From NCBI RefSeq assembly GCF_002994745.2, contig NC_037089.1:77958347-78022346 (forward strand): a DNA stretch of 64,000 bases. The letters run 5' to 3'. Positions 34,714-47,098 of the stretch are shown piece after piece. The translations under genes were made by a program, and so were the position numbers. The notes below the pieces were generated by a model. That model was given only the letters and a program-made list of their open reading frames with translations, did not search any database and had not been told where the DNA came from. The DNA comes from Rosa chinensis. Taxonomy: Eukaryota > Streptophyta > Magnoliopsida > Rosales > Rosaceae. How positions within the stretch are numbered: position 1 is the first letter of the stretch; each line of letters opens with the position of its first letter.

Positions 34714-37539
34714 CTTCTTTCAAATCATATGGGGACGACTGGACTGGACGAGTGTAATTGGCAGGGGACCTAGCTTTGAAAGATTGGCTTTGAAGTCAGC
34801 ATCATAGATACAATATGATTTGCACTTTTGCAGAGCAAAATTAGCAAAGCCTACCCTTTCAGAATGAGAAGCTTAAATTGTGTTGTTAGGTCTCACTTTT
34901 ACTTAAATGTACTCATTTTGAATGAACTAAACAGATTTAGGTGGACGGTGGCCTCATCCTAGTTTCTAGGAGTTGGACTTTGTTAACCCAAATGCCAAGA
35001 AATCTTCCTAGCTACCTAGAAAACTAGCTATATTATCATCGACTGCAATATGTTTGCTTCTATAGGCATCTCAAAGGCTCGAACCTAATCCAAAAATGGA
35101 TCAAAGCTCGAGTTTAAGCCAAATCCAAGCATAAATCAAAGACGCATAGAATCAAAAACAAACACAGTGGAAATCTAAGCATTTCATGCCAAATTGTACT
35201 TGGCTGTTCTTCCTAGCTGTCACTTTGAACTAGAACCGTTGTTTCCTGCATTTTGATGTTTTTGAATCCAACACAAGTACAGCGAGATGGTTTGTCAAAT
35301 ATAGCACCGTTACTGTTGTTGGCAATATGACACTGCTTAAAATCCAAACGGACAATTGACGTTTAGTTGGGAGTGAGTTGTATATGTGATGTGACAGTGG
35401 CACCTCTCGTTTTCAGATCTGTATAACAGACTCTCTAATTAACGTACAACTCGAACAGACTGCAGCTTTAAACAGAATTGGGTCACCTGCTTCCATTGCT
35501 GAGAGAGAAATTGGAAAGGACTACTCATTCACCCCCTTGGTGCTTTGGCTTCTAAAGTGCTTATTGAATGGGTATACAAATAGCATGGAACTATGAATTG
35601 CTCCGGAATTGCTAAAGACGCTTTTAGATGCTCAAAAACAGCTCAATGATATACTTGTAACAAAAGAGCTTTTAACAGAAGTACCACCGAACAAAAGGGC
35701 TTTCAACAGAATGCTTCCTGCAAAAGCGCTCCGTAACGAACCCTGACAACGCTGCTGCTGGATTGTTTAGTCAGGAAACTTAGGGTGTGATCCTAAACTT
35801 GGGCCTTTCAATAAATTATCTCTAATTAAACCATACTACTTATTATCAAAAAAATCCCCAGGAAAGTTCATTTTCGTAACATATAATTGGTGCAATAATT
35901 CCACATGCATTTCTCATTGATCTAATCCTCTCCTGGTTGGATGATTCATAAGTGGTTGTGATAAAACTTCAGGCCCCTGACTTCGAACTGCGTCTACTAT
36001 TTGGGACCATTAACATTAATTTTCTTGGACCTATACAAAATTTTGCAGGTTCACTTTCTTCTGCGTCGCATCATTGGTGTTGGTACGCACAACTGTCTTA
36101 AGCTGATGTGTGTTTATGTCCAAAGGTGTGCTAAAATTATTGCTACGTATTTTCCTACCGATCATCATTCGTTAATCATTCCATTTACGTGTAACGGTTG
36201 GAGCCGTTAAATCACAAGCCAAAGATCATTTCTCCGATTCTGTAGGGGTTTGAAATTCATACACCTCACAATATATAGTCCCACAAACGATTTCGGGACT
36301 AGATCGCACAGTTATTTTCATGACACAAAGAATTTATCAATTCGCATATACAACTGGCCAGAAGAGGTTCAATGCCATTCTGATCTTGAGACTTTGAGAC
36401 TACTATGAATCATGGTGCAGGTGGACCATGGTTAAATTGAAAACCGCGCGTTTTGGGCTTAGTGCAGGTAGACCTTGGTTCACAGAAGACTCTTCGCACT
36501 CAAACTCTCAAAGCCAGATGACCAAGTATCCAAGGACATCAAGTCATTGATAGAGAGTGAAGAAATGTGCCCCTTTCAAATACTCTTTTACACAAGGTAG
36601 GAATGCAAGGGCATCTTTTGTAATGATGATATGAGTGGGCTATACAAGATTTTGTCCTACCCCAGTTGTTTAGGCATCTCTAGGGTCTAGGCTCTACAAT
36701 ATCCTCAATCTTATCTTTGCTCTTAGGGACCCATTTTTTCATACTGGTTCCTACAAAACATCAACCCTAGAATCTTCCTGTTATAATTTTTTTTTGGTGA
36801 AAAAAAAAACTAACAAACAAAAATGACAACAAAATCCACACGTCCCACTTGATTTTGATAGCCATTCCTTGGGAGCATGGGGCCTTGATCTGAATGAGCA
36901 TTAATGCTCACAACCTCTTTACATTTGCAACTTGCAAATATAAGCTAGTCTTGTTCACTAATTTGGGTATTTGCATCACATAGAAAGGACCATCACTTTG
37001 CTAAGATGATATTCTGGTGAATCTTAGCCTCTCCAAGGATAATCTAATAGCGACCCCTATTGTTTCTTTCTGGGCATTTCCTGATATTTTCTATTTTTGA
37101 TATAGTTGTGAAACACGCTTAAAAGGATGTTGAATAGGATGCATGTTGATCTATTTTTGATAACTGACTATATATCTCCATTTAGTAACATGTTTTTTAA
37201 ATGACAGTTCATGCATGAATTACTTGGTCTTGAGATACAGGAAGAAAGCCACACCTGGTTATTGACTCAGAGATCAGAGATAACACATACGTTGAACTTG
37301 CAATGTAGCCAAGGAGAAGTGAATCAAATTCCTCTTCCATCTACTCCGGACAATGTACACTCAGAAAGAACTTGTTCAAGCGTCCAGAACATGTATGCCA
37401 AAGTTTCTATAAATTGAATGATGTAATATACAGGAATTGGAAGGTGAACATCAACTCTACTACTTCTGATGATAATCATTATTAGGCAATGGTTGAATTA
37501 GATACACAGAGTTCCTCAGAAATACAGCATGGCTAGGAC
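34433..37539. other. Intergenic DNA, no gene recognised
   Basis: It includes the GH3 promoter side (34433 on) and a (GA)n tract at about 34677-34710. A short open frame at 37211-37417 (MHELLGLEIQ...) has no recognised family. No tRNA, repeat boundary or splice structure was found in the rest. Confidence 0.45.
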
Positions 37540-39467
37540 TCAAATGTCAATGAGAATACGGAACTTCACTCGCTTTTTGACACTACCCCATCGGTCATAC
37601 CCAATACCAATCTTACTATGCATCAACTTCATAGCTAAATCTGCATTGCCTGATTTCCTCAAGGCATTGATTAGAACAGTTCGAATTCTTCCTGGTATTT
37701 CCCTACCTCTATCCACAATGCCATCAACCAATTTGCAAGCTTCCTTGACACGACCAGCTTTGCACAACACATTGATCATATCTTCAAAAGCTGTCTCAGT
37801 TACCCCCATTGGTGCTAGGTCATCCAAAATCTTGCAGGCCCTGGCTACTTTGCCTGAGAGACAAAGCCCAATTGAGAGAGCTCTGAATGAAGCAGCAGTT
37901 GGTGTGATGCCTTTATCGATCATCATGTCCCACAGCTTCAATGCCTCTTCATTCCTATGCTCCTTAAATTGTCCATCAATGAGTATTGTGTATGTATAAA
38001 CGGTCTGATCACAACCTTCTTTTTCCATTTTCTTAAAGAGTGCTAAAGCTTCATCAGTTTTTCCACATTTTGCTTAGGCATCGATAAGGGCATTATAGCA
38101 GTATGAATCCGGTGGACAACCATTTACGATCATCTTTTTGAATACCCTTTCAGCTTCATCAACCCTTCCAGGCTTTCCAAGACCATTGATTAAACTAGAA
38201 TACAACATAGCATTGTCTGCCATTCTGCTGTTTTGACAAAACTGAAAATACTCCATGGCCTTATCCAATCTCCCACTCTTACATAATCCATTGACAATAA
38301 CCCCATAAGTAACCCCATCTGGTTCAAGCCCATCGCTCTTCATCCTCTCGAAAAGCTTCATTGCCTCTTCAATGCACCCACATTTTGCATATGAATCGAT
38401 CAAAGCTGTATAGTTTGCCACATTTGCTTTACAACCCTTCTCAATCATATCTTCAAAAACAGCATACCCAACCATACATTTCCCACCTTTACATAGCCCA
38501 TTGATGACTAAACTATACGCGTGAGAAGGAATTTCAATCCCCTTCTCTCTCATTTCCTGGTACAGACTCAAACATGAATCGAAATCTCCTTCCGAATAAC
38601 ACCCCTGCACCAAAGTCATATAAGTAATCTTATCAGCCTCCACATTCCTCCCCTCCATATCCCTAAACTTCTCCATTGCCTTCTGGGTTTTCCCTGCCCT
38701 ACAATACCCTTTAATCATTGTATTATAAGTCACAATGTCAGGCACAATCTTCCCACCTCGAAAACCCGCTCCGCGGATTCAATAAACATCGAGTTCACCA
38801 ATCCATTCACCAAAAAGTTATAAGTATACAAACTAGGCTCAATCCCATTCTCCTTCATCCCACGCCAAACCCACAACAACTCCTCAACCATTCCAAGACA
38901 GCCAAAACTCCTAATCAAACAATTCGCCGCATTCGAATTCATCAAAAAGTTCATCTTTTTAAGCTCAACAACAACACATGTAATCCTACCCAAATCACCA
39001 CACAAACACAAAAGCTCAATCAAAGACACATAGCATTCAAGCTTATGATGATACTTCTTTTGCTTGCTTACCGGCCCAGGAGAAAAACCGGAGAGCAGTC
39101 TCGGGCTTTCCTCGGAGATCATCAGATTTCAACACATATGCAACGTGCTTGATCAGGAATTTGTGGCAGTAAGAGTCTAAGTTGGGTTCCATCTGCGGAG
39201 ACCCGTCTAAAAGATTGAGAATTTGGGCGACCCATGGAGATGGGTCGAAGCGTTGTGGGCTCGAGACTATGTCAGAGACGTCATTGAAAGGCTCTACGCA
39301 TTCTGGTGGAGGAAGAGAGTTGGTGACGACGACCCACCTGGAATTTGAGCTGAAAGCTGACGTGGACTGAAAGTTTGAGGCTTTTGATGAAGACCCACCA
39401 TTGTAGTAGGAAGGAGGAGGCCATGGGTTGCTGAAGAAGCCCCGAGTCTGAGTAGGCTTCTTCTCAT
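37540..39467 (-). pseudogene. PPR protein gene of the At1g03560 type, broken
   Basis: The pieces align in order with the single-exon mitochondrial PPR protein At1g03560 as I remember it. They are: an N-terminal region with RWVVVTNSLPPPE, SPWVAQILNLLDGS and KPETALRFFSWAGKQ; PPR repeats such as VTYNTMIKGYCRAGKTQKAM and NYTALIDSYAKCGCIEEAM; and a conserved C terminus with EEALKLWDMMIDKGITPTAA and MKLMHSKIGIGYDRWGSVK. PPR proteins bind organelle RNA for processing or editing. Disruptions seen: a frame change after the ATG at 39467, a 4-nt repeat (gcttgctt) at about 39060-39067, a shift at about 38740-38750 and a TAA at 38074-38076 inside a repeat. With four independent lesions this is a pseudogene rather than a sequencing slip. 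Confidence 0.88.
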
Positions 39468-39552
39468 CACGGTTTACTGCCTATGAATTGCCGGGAAGGT
39501 TTACTTACTGGAATTCTCTATATTTTGTACCAAGCACGTATCGGGCGTGAAA

Positions 39553-39624
39553 GGTCCCATGGTCTAGTGGTTAGGACATTGGACTCTGAATCCAGTAACC
39601 CGAGTTCAAATCTCGGTGGGACCT
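39553..39624 (+). tRNA. tRNA-Gln (anticodon CUG)
   Basis: The 72-nt cloverleaf has acceptor arms GGTCCCA/TGGGACC, anticodon stem TTGGA/TCCAG with loop CTCTGAA (anticodon CTG) and a T-arm GAGTTCAAATCTC. The A box (TCTAGTGGTTA) and B box (GTTCAAATC) are intact. A T-run directly after it is a Pol III terminator. Confidence 0.95.
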
Positions 39625-39650
39625 TTTTTTTTCTTATTTTTTTTTTTCCC
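39625..39650 (+). terminator. Pol III T-run terminator after tRNA-Gln
   Basis: Two T-runs (with one C interruption) follow the discriminator base directly. Confidence 0.75.
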
Positions 39651-39679
39651 ATTCTCTAGATTTTTTTAATTTTTTTTTT

Positions 39680-40680
39680 AAATTATCACAATTTACTCGG
39701 TTTCCATCTGTAGCGCGGGCTTCGGTTGGGTTGGGCCGGTTTTTATTATAAATTTCAAGATCCAAGCCCGTCCATATAAATAGGGCTTTGCGGGCTTTTT
39801 CAGGCTGGGCCGGTTAGCCCTCATTTATCTTGGCTGGGCTGCACCAGGCCTATATTTTCTAGTTCCAAATAATAAATATTTTAATTTTTTACCTAAATAA
39901 GTTAATTAGGATTCTTGAATTATTTAATTTCAGGGAAGAACATGCACATGCATATACATATGTGTGTGTGTGCGCCCGCGCGCTTTTAGTGAGGGATCCA
40001 TTTTAAGAGATCGCTCATTATACCCACTTTTGGATCACATATTCACATCTTAACCGTTTAATTTTTAGGTATATATGAGTATATCATCTCTGTAAATTTT
40101 CAGCCAAATTGATAATCATTAAGGGATTCATAACTGCGATTTACAATTATAAACACGAACGGCTCATGTTGGATAGATTCTGTTCGTCCATTAATTCAGT
40201 GGGACATTTTCTTTTCCTATTCTATAGTTTTTCTTTTTTTCAAATTATCACAATTTACTCGGTTTCCATCCGTAGCGGGCTTTGATTGGGCCGGGCCTTG
40301 CAATGTTTTTACATAATGATGGGTCGAGATTTATTATAAATTTCAAGATCTAAGCCTGCCCATATAAACCAGACATTTTCTGGCCGGGCCGGTTAGCCCT
40401 CGTTTATCTAGGGAAGAACATGCGCATGCATATACATGTGTGTGTGTGTGTGCTTCTATTGAGGGATCCATTTTTTTGGCCATTTTAAGGGATCGCTCAT
40501 TAGACCCACTTTTCGATCACATATTCACATATTAACCGTTTAATTTTTAGGTATATATGAGTTGATCATCTATGTAAATTTTCAGCCAAATTGATAATCA
40601 TTAAGACATTTATAATTGCGATTTACAATTATAAACACGAACGGTTCAGGTTGGACAGATTTCATTCGTCCATTGATTTA
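39680..40680. repeat. Long imperfect direct duplication (about 0.5 kb unit)
   Basis: Copy 1 (39680-40198) and copy 2 (40242-40680) share the order AAATTATCACAATTTACTCG, a gggctttg/gggccggg region, a GT-rich microsatellite, AGGGATCCATTTT, TTTTCAGCCAAATTGATAAT and TTACAATTATAAACACGAAC. Each has private indels. No coding potential. Confidence 0.8.
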
Positions 40681-40850
40681 ATCTAGTTCGATACCTATTA
40701 GATCACCAATTTGGCTGAAAATTTATAGAAATGATCTACACATTAGGACCTAAAAACTGGACGGTCGAGATGCGAAATACAATGGAAAAGTGGGTCCCAC
40801 AAGAGATCTCTTTAAATGGCCAAAAAAAGAAATCCCTTAATGGAAGGGCC
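40458..40850. mobile_element. Fold-back (MITE-like) element
   Basis: The left arm at about 40466-40590 (GAGGGATCC...GGCCATTTTAAGGGATC...CCCACTTTTC...TTTTTAGGT...TTTTCAGCCAAATTG) is repeated inverted at about 40708-40845. This gives a long imperfect hairpin. A TA microsatellite follows. I could not find a certain target duplication, so the class is open; copy 1 of the 0.5-kb repeat has the left arm only. Confidence 0.55.
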
Positions 40851-41321
40851 ATATATATATATATATATATATATGTATATGCATTTGTTGTATAATATAT
40901 AATTTATATATGTGGTGTGTGTATATATATATATATATATAGAGTATATATAATTAACTACACATATATAGTATAGTATTTAATTTACGGGTTTACGGGC
41001 CGGGCTTCAAATCCCTAAACCAAGCCTGGCCCTATACTCACCTGGCCGGGCCTTTTGCATGCTTTTATGTGGGTCGGGCTTTTACACGTTGGGTTTGCGG
41101 GCCTCCATCGGACCATTTGATCCGCGAGCCAAATGATGAGGCTTAGTTTCCACACAAGTTTCCATTTTTTTTTTTGGACAATAGTTTAATTTGTTTTCTA
41201 TAATTCCCTTTTTTGCAATTCTATTTTCGGGTTGGGCCAAAAATAAGATTATTTTGGAGTATTTAAAAAAGTAATGGATCGAGTTTGAATCTTTTCATAA
41301 GCATTTGACTCTAGAGGCTTT
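40681..41321. other. Repeat-derived AT-rich DNA with GC-rich blocks
   Basis: Contains TA microsatellites (about 40850-40875 and 40924-40942), a gggccgggc-type block at about 40990-41110, and from 41161 to 41317 a copy of the SINE-like sequence found intact at 43843-44056. Confidence 0.5.
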
Positions 41322-43828
41322 TGTTAGCCAAATAGGCACTCTCAAGTATAAGGGGTACAAGTAATAGTATAGGGATTTAAGAAAGGTTGTCGAACTCACG
41401 AGGATTGGATTCCTTTCACTAGCTAGGTTGTGAGCCTAAGGAGAGCTAGAATATGCAAATGTACAATCACAAATGTAAATTCATAAGGAAATCTAGGCTC
41501 ATGTTGAGTATGTACAAAATGGAGTAGTGATTTGATTTTGGTTTTTAAAGATATTTTTGAATTGAAAACAACTAGATGCTCAGATGTAAACTAAATTAGT
41601 TTAAACTAAACTAGTGATCAAATGGAAGAAAGTTATGATTTAGAATGTCTATCACTAACCTCCCTTGCAAATATTGATGTATTTCAATATGAATGATGCT
41701 AAATCAATTAACCAATTTCTCTCCTTGCATCTCTCTCGGGTATAATAAGGGACATACTTCTTTTATGATATTAAGCAACCCCTCTTGGGTGTAGTACTTA
41801 ACTACTTAAGTCATGCATTTCAATCCAGTTAGGTATCTAATGCATTACCCTAACTCCATAAAGTTTGGAGATAAAGAAATCATGTAAACCAACCAATCTT
41901 ATCTCTAAGTGATTGTAATTCACAACCCCTACATGCACATCTAGTGTGCTTTCATGTTTTAACATTCAAAGGTTACCAAGCTTTAAACATTATATCATGA
42001 CATAGCAAACACACATACTCAAAGTGGTAAAGTCTAAGCATATGCATTCAAATTTTGAACTAACATGTACGCATATTAATTGCATCACATAATATTATAA
42101 CATCAATCCATACAAGATTGGCTAGGACTTTCAACCCTAGCCCCAACGAAGTACTACTCGCTTATAATTACATATACTAACTTCATAATCAAATTAAACA
42201 CTAAAATATAATCTAGAGTAAATAAAGGGATAAAGTTTGCTTAGTGGTGTGTTGGTTGGTCCCCAAGCTCACGTCTTGGTGGTGATGGTGGTGGTGGTGA
42301 TTCCCTCTCCTTCTTGCTCTTGAATATTTGATGATAAAAGATAGTGAAGCTTGTATTATTTATTGTGCGAATAAGTGGAGTAGATGGAGAAAATGATGAT
42401 AGAAAAGAGAGTGGAGAAATGTTGTAGTAGTGGCGGTGTTAATGGAGGTAGAGGATAAGAAATGGAGGTGGTGATGGAAGAGATAGAGTAGTATGCATAG
42501 TATGAGTTTGGATTTTGGGAGGTGGAGATGGAGGTTTTGTGGTGGAGATAGAGAGAAAAAAGTTGTAATAGGGTGGTATGAGTGATGGTTGAAGAGTGTA
42601 ATGAAAGAATGCTTATATAGATAAGAGAGAGAGGTGTAAAATGATGAAGAAAGAAAAAGGGAGCAGCTAGCTTCATGAATGGAGCTAAAAAGAGAGTGTT
42701 GGAGTGGTAATAGATCCAAAAAACAAGGGAAAATGGTATGAAAGAGATGGAGTTAAAAAACGAAAGAGATGGAGTTAAAAAAGAGAGTAGAGTAGAAAAT
42801 ATGGTTAAGGGAGAAGAGAGGAGCAGCTAGCTCTCTTTATTGTGGATGGGATGCATGAAAATGAAGAGTGTTGGAGTGGTTTTGGGTCACCAAAGTCAAG
42901 GTGACAAGCATGGGAGAGAAAGTGCATAGGGATGCCTATTATCCAAAAGATAATTTGATGGATTAATCTTGCCATAATCTTGTAGGATTCTTCTGAGATT
43001 CTCCTTGATAATTGCAGCATCATATACCTCCCAAAAATGCACAAGAAATCCACCCAAAGAAGATTTTATGCCAAACTGCCATGTTTTGACTAGGATACGT
43101 TTTCTTTCTCTAAAACTTCCTTCTTGGACAAGGATTGATTTGATATTGTCGTGATTCTGGATGGTTCTTGACTTATCCATGATCTATGACATCATATCTT
43201 CAATAATTATCAATAACCTTCTAGAAAAAACTACAAGTAAGTCATCGAAAAAGATCTCGCAAAAAGCTTCGTGAAAAGTTGATAGCTTCTGCCTTACTGG
43301 CCGAGAAACCTATTTTGCACTTGATTTCCTGCTGTCTCGTTCATGATTCTGACTAGTTATTTGGCTCATGTTGAAGTAAAACATCATATATTTATGAATA
43401 TTGGCCCTTTATGTAAAGATGTAGTTGGAAGAATGCAAGAAATGCTCTCCGAAACTGTTCCTGAAAATCTGATTCTGAAATTGCAATTTTCTGCTTTGCA
43501 GCAACTCTTTGCATAACGATTTTCGTGGACTTCCCTTGTAATTTTCGGCCAAAAGAGTGATCAATCTTAGTCCTTTGCATTAGTACTTCATGGTCCATGG
43601 CTTTATTGCTCCATTTAAACTCCTATTTTTCTGGGATTGCTTCACGAAATATTTGTGCTGCCAAAAGTGGTTGTACATGGAAAATTTGCTGGAATTTCAC
43701 TTTTTCTCCTCTTGTCAAGATTTTCTACAAAACAAGAAATTAGATTAGTCAACACTAAATTGAACTTTGAGAACAAGTTATTTTCATGTTTTAGGGCACA
43801 AATATATATATGAATGATGATCCAACAA
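41322..43828. repeat. Unclassified long repeat, possibly an LTR
   Basis: It starts TGTTAGCCAAATAGGC, and a 'gttgtcgaactcacgaggattgg' type leader follows. The layout parallels the solo LTR at 44898-47093: leader, AT-rich middle, then a strand-asymmetric purine-rich block (here about 42260-42850) with GATGGAG/GGTGG repeats, then a pyrimidine-balanced end. Open frames on the minus strand here are Ser/His/Leu-rich reads of that block, not genes. A matching 5-bp target duplication was not found, so the ends are uncertain. Confidence 0.45.
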
Positions 43829-43842
43829 CTATCCAACCTAGA

Positions 43843-44056
43843 TCTTTTTTTTCAAAATTACCACAATTTACTTGGATTCCACATAGGTTTTCATTTGTTT
43901 TATGTTTTTTTTTTTTGACAATAATTTCATTTGTTTTCCATAATTCCCTTTTTTGCGATTCTATTTTCGGATTGGGTCAAAAATAAGATTATTTTGGAGT
44001 ATTTAAAAAAGTAATGAATCAAGTTTGAATCTTTCATAGGCCTTTGACTCTAGAGG
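43843..44056 (-). mobile_element. SINE-like retroposon (214 bp)
   Basis: It is flanked by a perfect 14-bp direct repeat CTATCCAACCTAGA (43829-43842 and 44057-44070). On the minus strand it starts CCTCTAGAGTCAAAGG, has a B-box-like GATTCAAACTTGATTC at about 40 bp, and ends in an A-run (poly-T at 43845-43852). A related, partly diverged copy is at about 41161-41317. Its host sequence is the left edge of the LINE fragment. Confidence 0.55.
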
Positions 44057-44897
44057 CTATCCAACCTAGAGTCACGCCTGTTATGAACGCTCAATTGTGT
44101 AAACAGTATAGTGAGGGGGAAATGCGTTGTGCACTCTTTCAAATGTATCCAACCAAGTCCCTTAGACCGGATGAGATGCCTCCTCTCTTCTTTAAGCATT
44201 ACTGGGAGATCATTGGGAAAGATGTGACAAAGGCGGTTCAAATTTTTTTACATACGGGCACACTTTTGAAACAAGTATACTTTACACATATTTGTTTGAT
44301 CCTTAAAGTTACAAACCCTGAACATATGTCATATTTGAGGCCGATTGCTCTATGTAACGTTATTTACAAGATATGCTCGAAGACGATTGCTAACAGGTTG
44401 AAGCTTGTATGACCAGAAATTATCTCACCTTTTCAGAGTGCATTTAACCCAGGAAGTCTGATTACGGATAATATTCTGGTTGCCAATGAGATTGCTCATT
44501 TTGTGCACAATAAAAGGGATGGGCATGATGGGTCCATGGCATTGAAATTGGATTTCAGCAAGGCCTATGATAGAATGAAATGGTTGTTTATGTGAAAGGT
44601 GATGGAGAGACTTGGTTTTGCTCGAGGTTGGTTTGAGATGTTATGCAATATTAATGTGTCTGTTCTTTGAGATTCTCATTTTTGATAAGGGGTAAGCCCA
44701 GGGGAATGGTGATTCCTAGTAGAGGATTGCGACAGGGTGATCCCTTGTCACCTTATCTTTTCTTGATTGGGGCAGAAAGATTTTCGGTATTATTGCAACA
44801 GAAGAAAGTTTTTGGTCTCCTGCCGGGTATTGCGGTATGTCATAAAGCTCCTTAAGTAAACCATCTACTTTTTGCGTATGATCGTATGATGTATGCT
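44057..44897 (+). pseudogene. LINE ORF2 fragment 1 (reverse transcriptase)
   Basis: It reads EAIQPRVTPVMNAQLC, PPLFFKHYWEIIG, YLRPIALCNVIYKICSKTIA, then the RT motif LDFSKAYDRMKW and [15 protein letters not shown], and is cut at LLFAYDRMMYA (the FADD site, already changed to AYDR). Several stops are present, for example TGA at about 44410. It is an L1-type plant LINE. It continues after the inserted LTR at 47099. Confidence 0.9.
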
Positions 44898-47093
44898 TGA
44901 TGCGCCTAAAAGCAAGCGCATAATTTAACCCTGAAAATATCGTTAGTAGTATAAGCAAATAGGGATCGTTCTATCCGGGGATTGAGGGTACACTTGTAAT
45001 TGTGAAACAAATAAAGAAAAGTATTATTTACAAAAATAAAATAAAGAATATAAATATATACAATTGTATAAACAAATAAAGAATTAAAATAATAAAGTAT
45101 TATTTACAAAAATAAAATAAAGAATAAATATATACAAGTAAACACAAATAAGGGGGGGATTAGGATTCTTAAAATTAAAATTAAAATAAATAAAATAAAG
45201 AAAACGTAAAAACATATATACAAGGGTGGAACGCAAGGAACAAAGATCGAAACAAATTCCATGTAATCAAATTCGATTCAAACCCTATAATTGTTCTTCC
45301 AAGTCATGAGAGAGAAGTTGATCAAGTGAAACATTCGAAAGCAAATGATTTCCCATATTTTACTTTTCAATGCTAATTAACCTAAGCGAAAGCACCTAGA
45401 TTAATCCTATCAAACATGCAATCAAGCCCTAGAAAGCTAGTATCATGACATGTTCAACGCATTAGACATAGAGAAAGGCTATCAACTCAAGTGTACAACT
45501 TAGTTATGGAAAAGTCCACCTAATTGCAATCCTCTTCAATTAAATTCGATTCTTGTCCAGAACCTTTACTACTTTTGATTCAAGTTACACAAAACGAAAA
45601 GTCGATTTCATGTTCTTAAGCCTAGCACCAATTACATGCAAATCCTATAAGTGTCGACCCAAATAAGATAAACATATAAAAGTTTTCTGTAAAGCAAATT
45701 TAATCGAACAAACTCACATAAGCGACTTAGAATCACAATTATAGAATTCGAAAACTTTATTTAAACATAGAAATTGGGCTTAAACTTTGCCCTAAACATT
45801 ATTGTTAACTAGAAACAAGTTCATACGAAATCAAACAAGGAAACCAAAAAGGTTACAAGGAAAATGAACGAATTACACCGTGAGTGGAGATGGAGATGGA
45901 GATGGAGAGCTAGATGGTTGGATCTTGAATCTTGGAAGCAAGCCTTCAAGGTGGATGATGGAGGATATGATCTTCACGGCTCCTTCTTCTTCTTCCTCTC
46001 CTTGCTTGAAAATGCAGAACTTTGCAACTAGAGAATGGAGAAGGAAAATGGAAAGGAAATGGAGAGACAAAGAAGATGAGATGGATGAAGGAATTGGTGA
46101 CTAAGGAAAATGGAGAGGAAATGGTGAGACAAGGAGATGAAATGGATGAAGGAATGTGTGGGAAAATGAAAACTAAGGAAAATGGAGAGGAAATGGTGAG
46201 ACAAGGAGATGAAATGGATGAAGGAATGTGTTTTAGAATGAGAGGAGAAGGTGTTTATATAGGGAAGAAAAAGAAGAGTGAAATGATGAGTGGAAGAAAA
46301 ATAATGAAAGTGGAGTATGAAAGTGATTTGTAAAATATGGAAAAGAAAGAGAAATGATGAAATGAAAGCAAAGCATGAAGGTGCAGCAACATGGAAGTGA
46401 TGATGATCTATTAAAGAGATTGTAGAAAAAATATATCCAAGGAAAAAGAGAAAAGCATCTAGCTTTCTTCATGTGGGTGGGAAACATGAATATGTGGTGT
46501 TGAGCTGTTTTCAGGTCAGTTTCTTCCCCTTTATTCCTTCAATTATTTCTCCAACAAGACTTCATTATATGCCTTTGACTTCTTCATATGAAATGTTCCA
46601 CTATGAGTGTAGATCATCCTGACAAATTTTCAGAGCTTCGATCCATGTGGTTGGGCGGAAAATGCTGCTGGACCTCTTACAGGTCCAGTTTTCCGGTTTT
46701 GCTTCTGTAGAAAATTGGGCTGATTGTTTGAAGGCCTTCCACTCATATTTTTCTCTGGCACTCTTCATAAGAAATGATCCTTTGGGTGTCTAGAATGGAT
46801 CTGGAAGGTTTCAGCTCATTTGAAGTTCATTTGGTCAGGCGGCCGCTCCTTCTTCCTTGCTTGGCTCTGATTCTCCTAGCCGGAGTAAGAAAATATTCAA
46901 GGTTGACTTTTTAGTGCATTTTCATTCTTCTCCATCATTTCTAGGTAATTATAGACCTAACGCTCATTTCACCTTCATTTACTCCAATGTACCTAAAAAT
47001 AGAAATTTTATTAAAATCGATTCAGTTAAGGAATTAACTAAGCAAAATGTGAGGAATTAACTATTAAAATATCACATTAAAATGCTCCTATCA
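44898..47093. mobile_element. Solo LTR or large LTR derivative A (2.2 kb) in the LINE
   Basis: It starts TGATGCGCCTAAAAG and ends GCTCCTATCA (TG...CA). It is flanked by ATGCT at 44893-44897 and 47094-47098. Removing it restores the LINE frame (MMYA then QSSLEAYYEIQDVLETFG), which confirms both edges. There is no gag or pol. A purine-rich block at about 45880-46400 (GGAGATGGAGATGG..., GAGGAAATGGTGAGACAAGG repeated) yields spurious Glu/Met/Lys-rich frames. Solo LTR is the simplest reading. Confidence 0.85.
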
Positions 47094-47098
47094 ATGCT

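Noticed and set aside
42356..42719. Ser/His/Leu-rich minus-strand frames of about 100-120 codons
   Set aside because: Overlapping frames in the same purine/pyrimidine-biased repeat are equally open, with no domain.
43598..43610. Right-hand end of the 41322 repeat with duplication GCTTT
   Set aside because: A GCTTT occurs here, but it does not directly follow a CA end, so the target duplication is not supported.
45880..46333. Glu/Lys/Met-rich open frames on the plus strand
   Set aside because: They come from the purine-rich block of LTR A. All frames are open because the block lacks stops, not because it codes.
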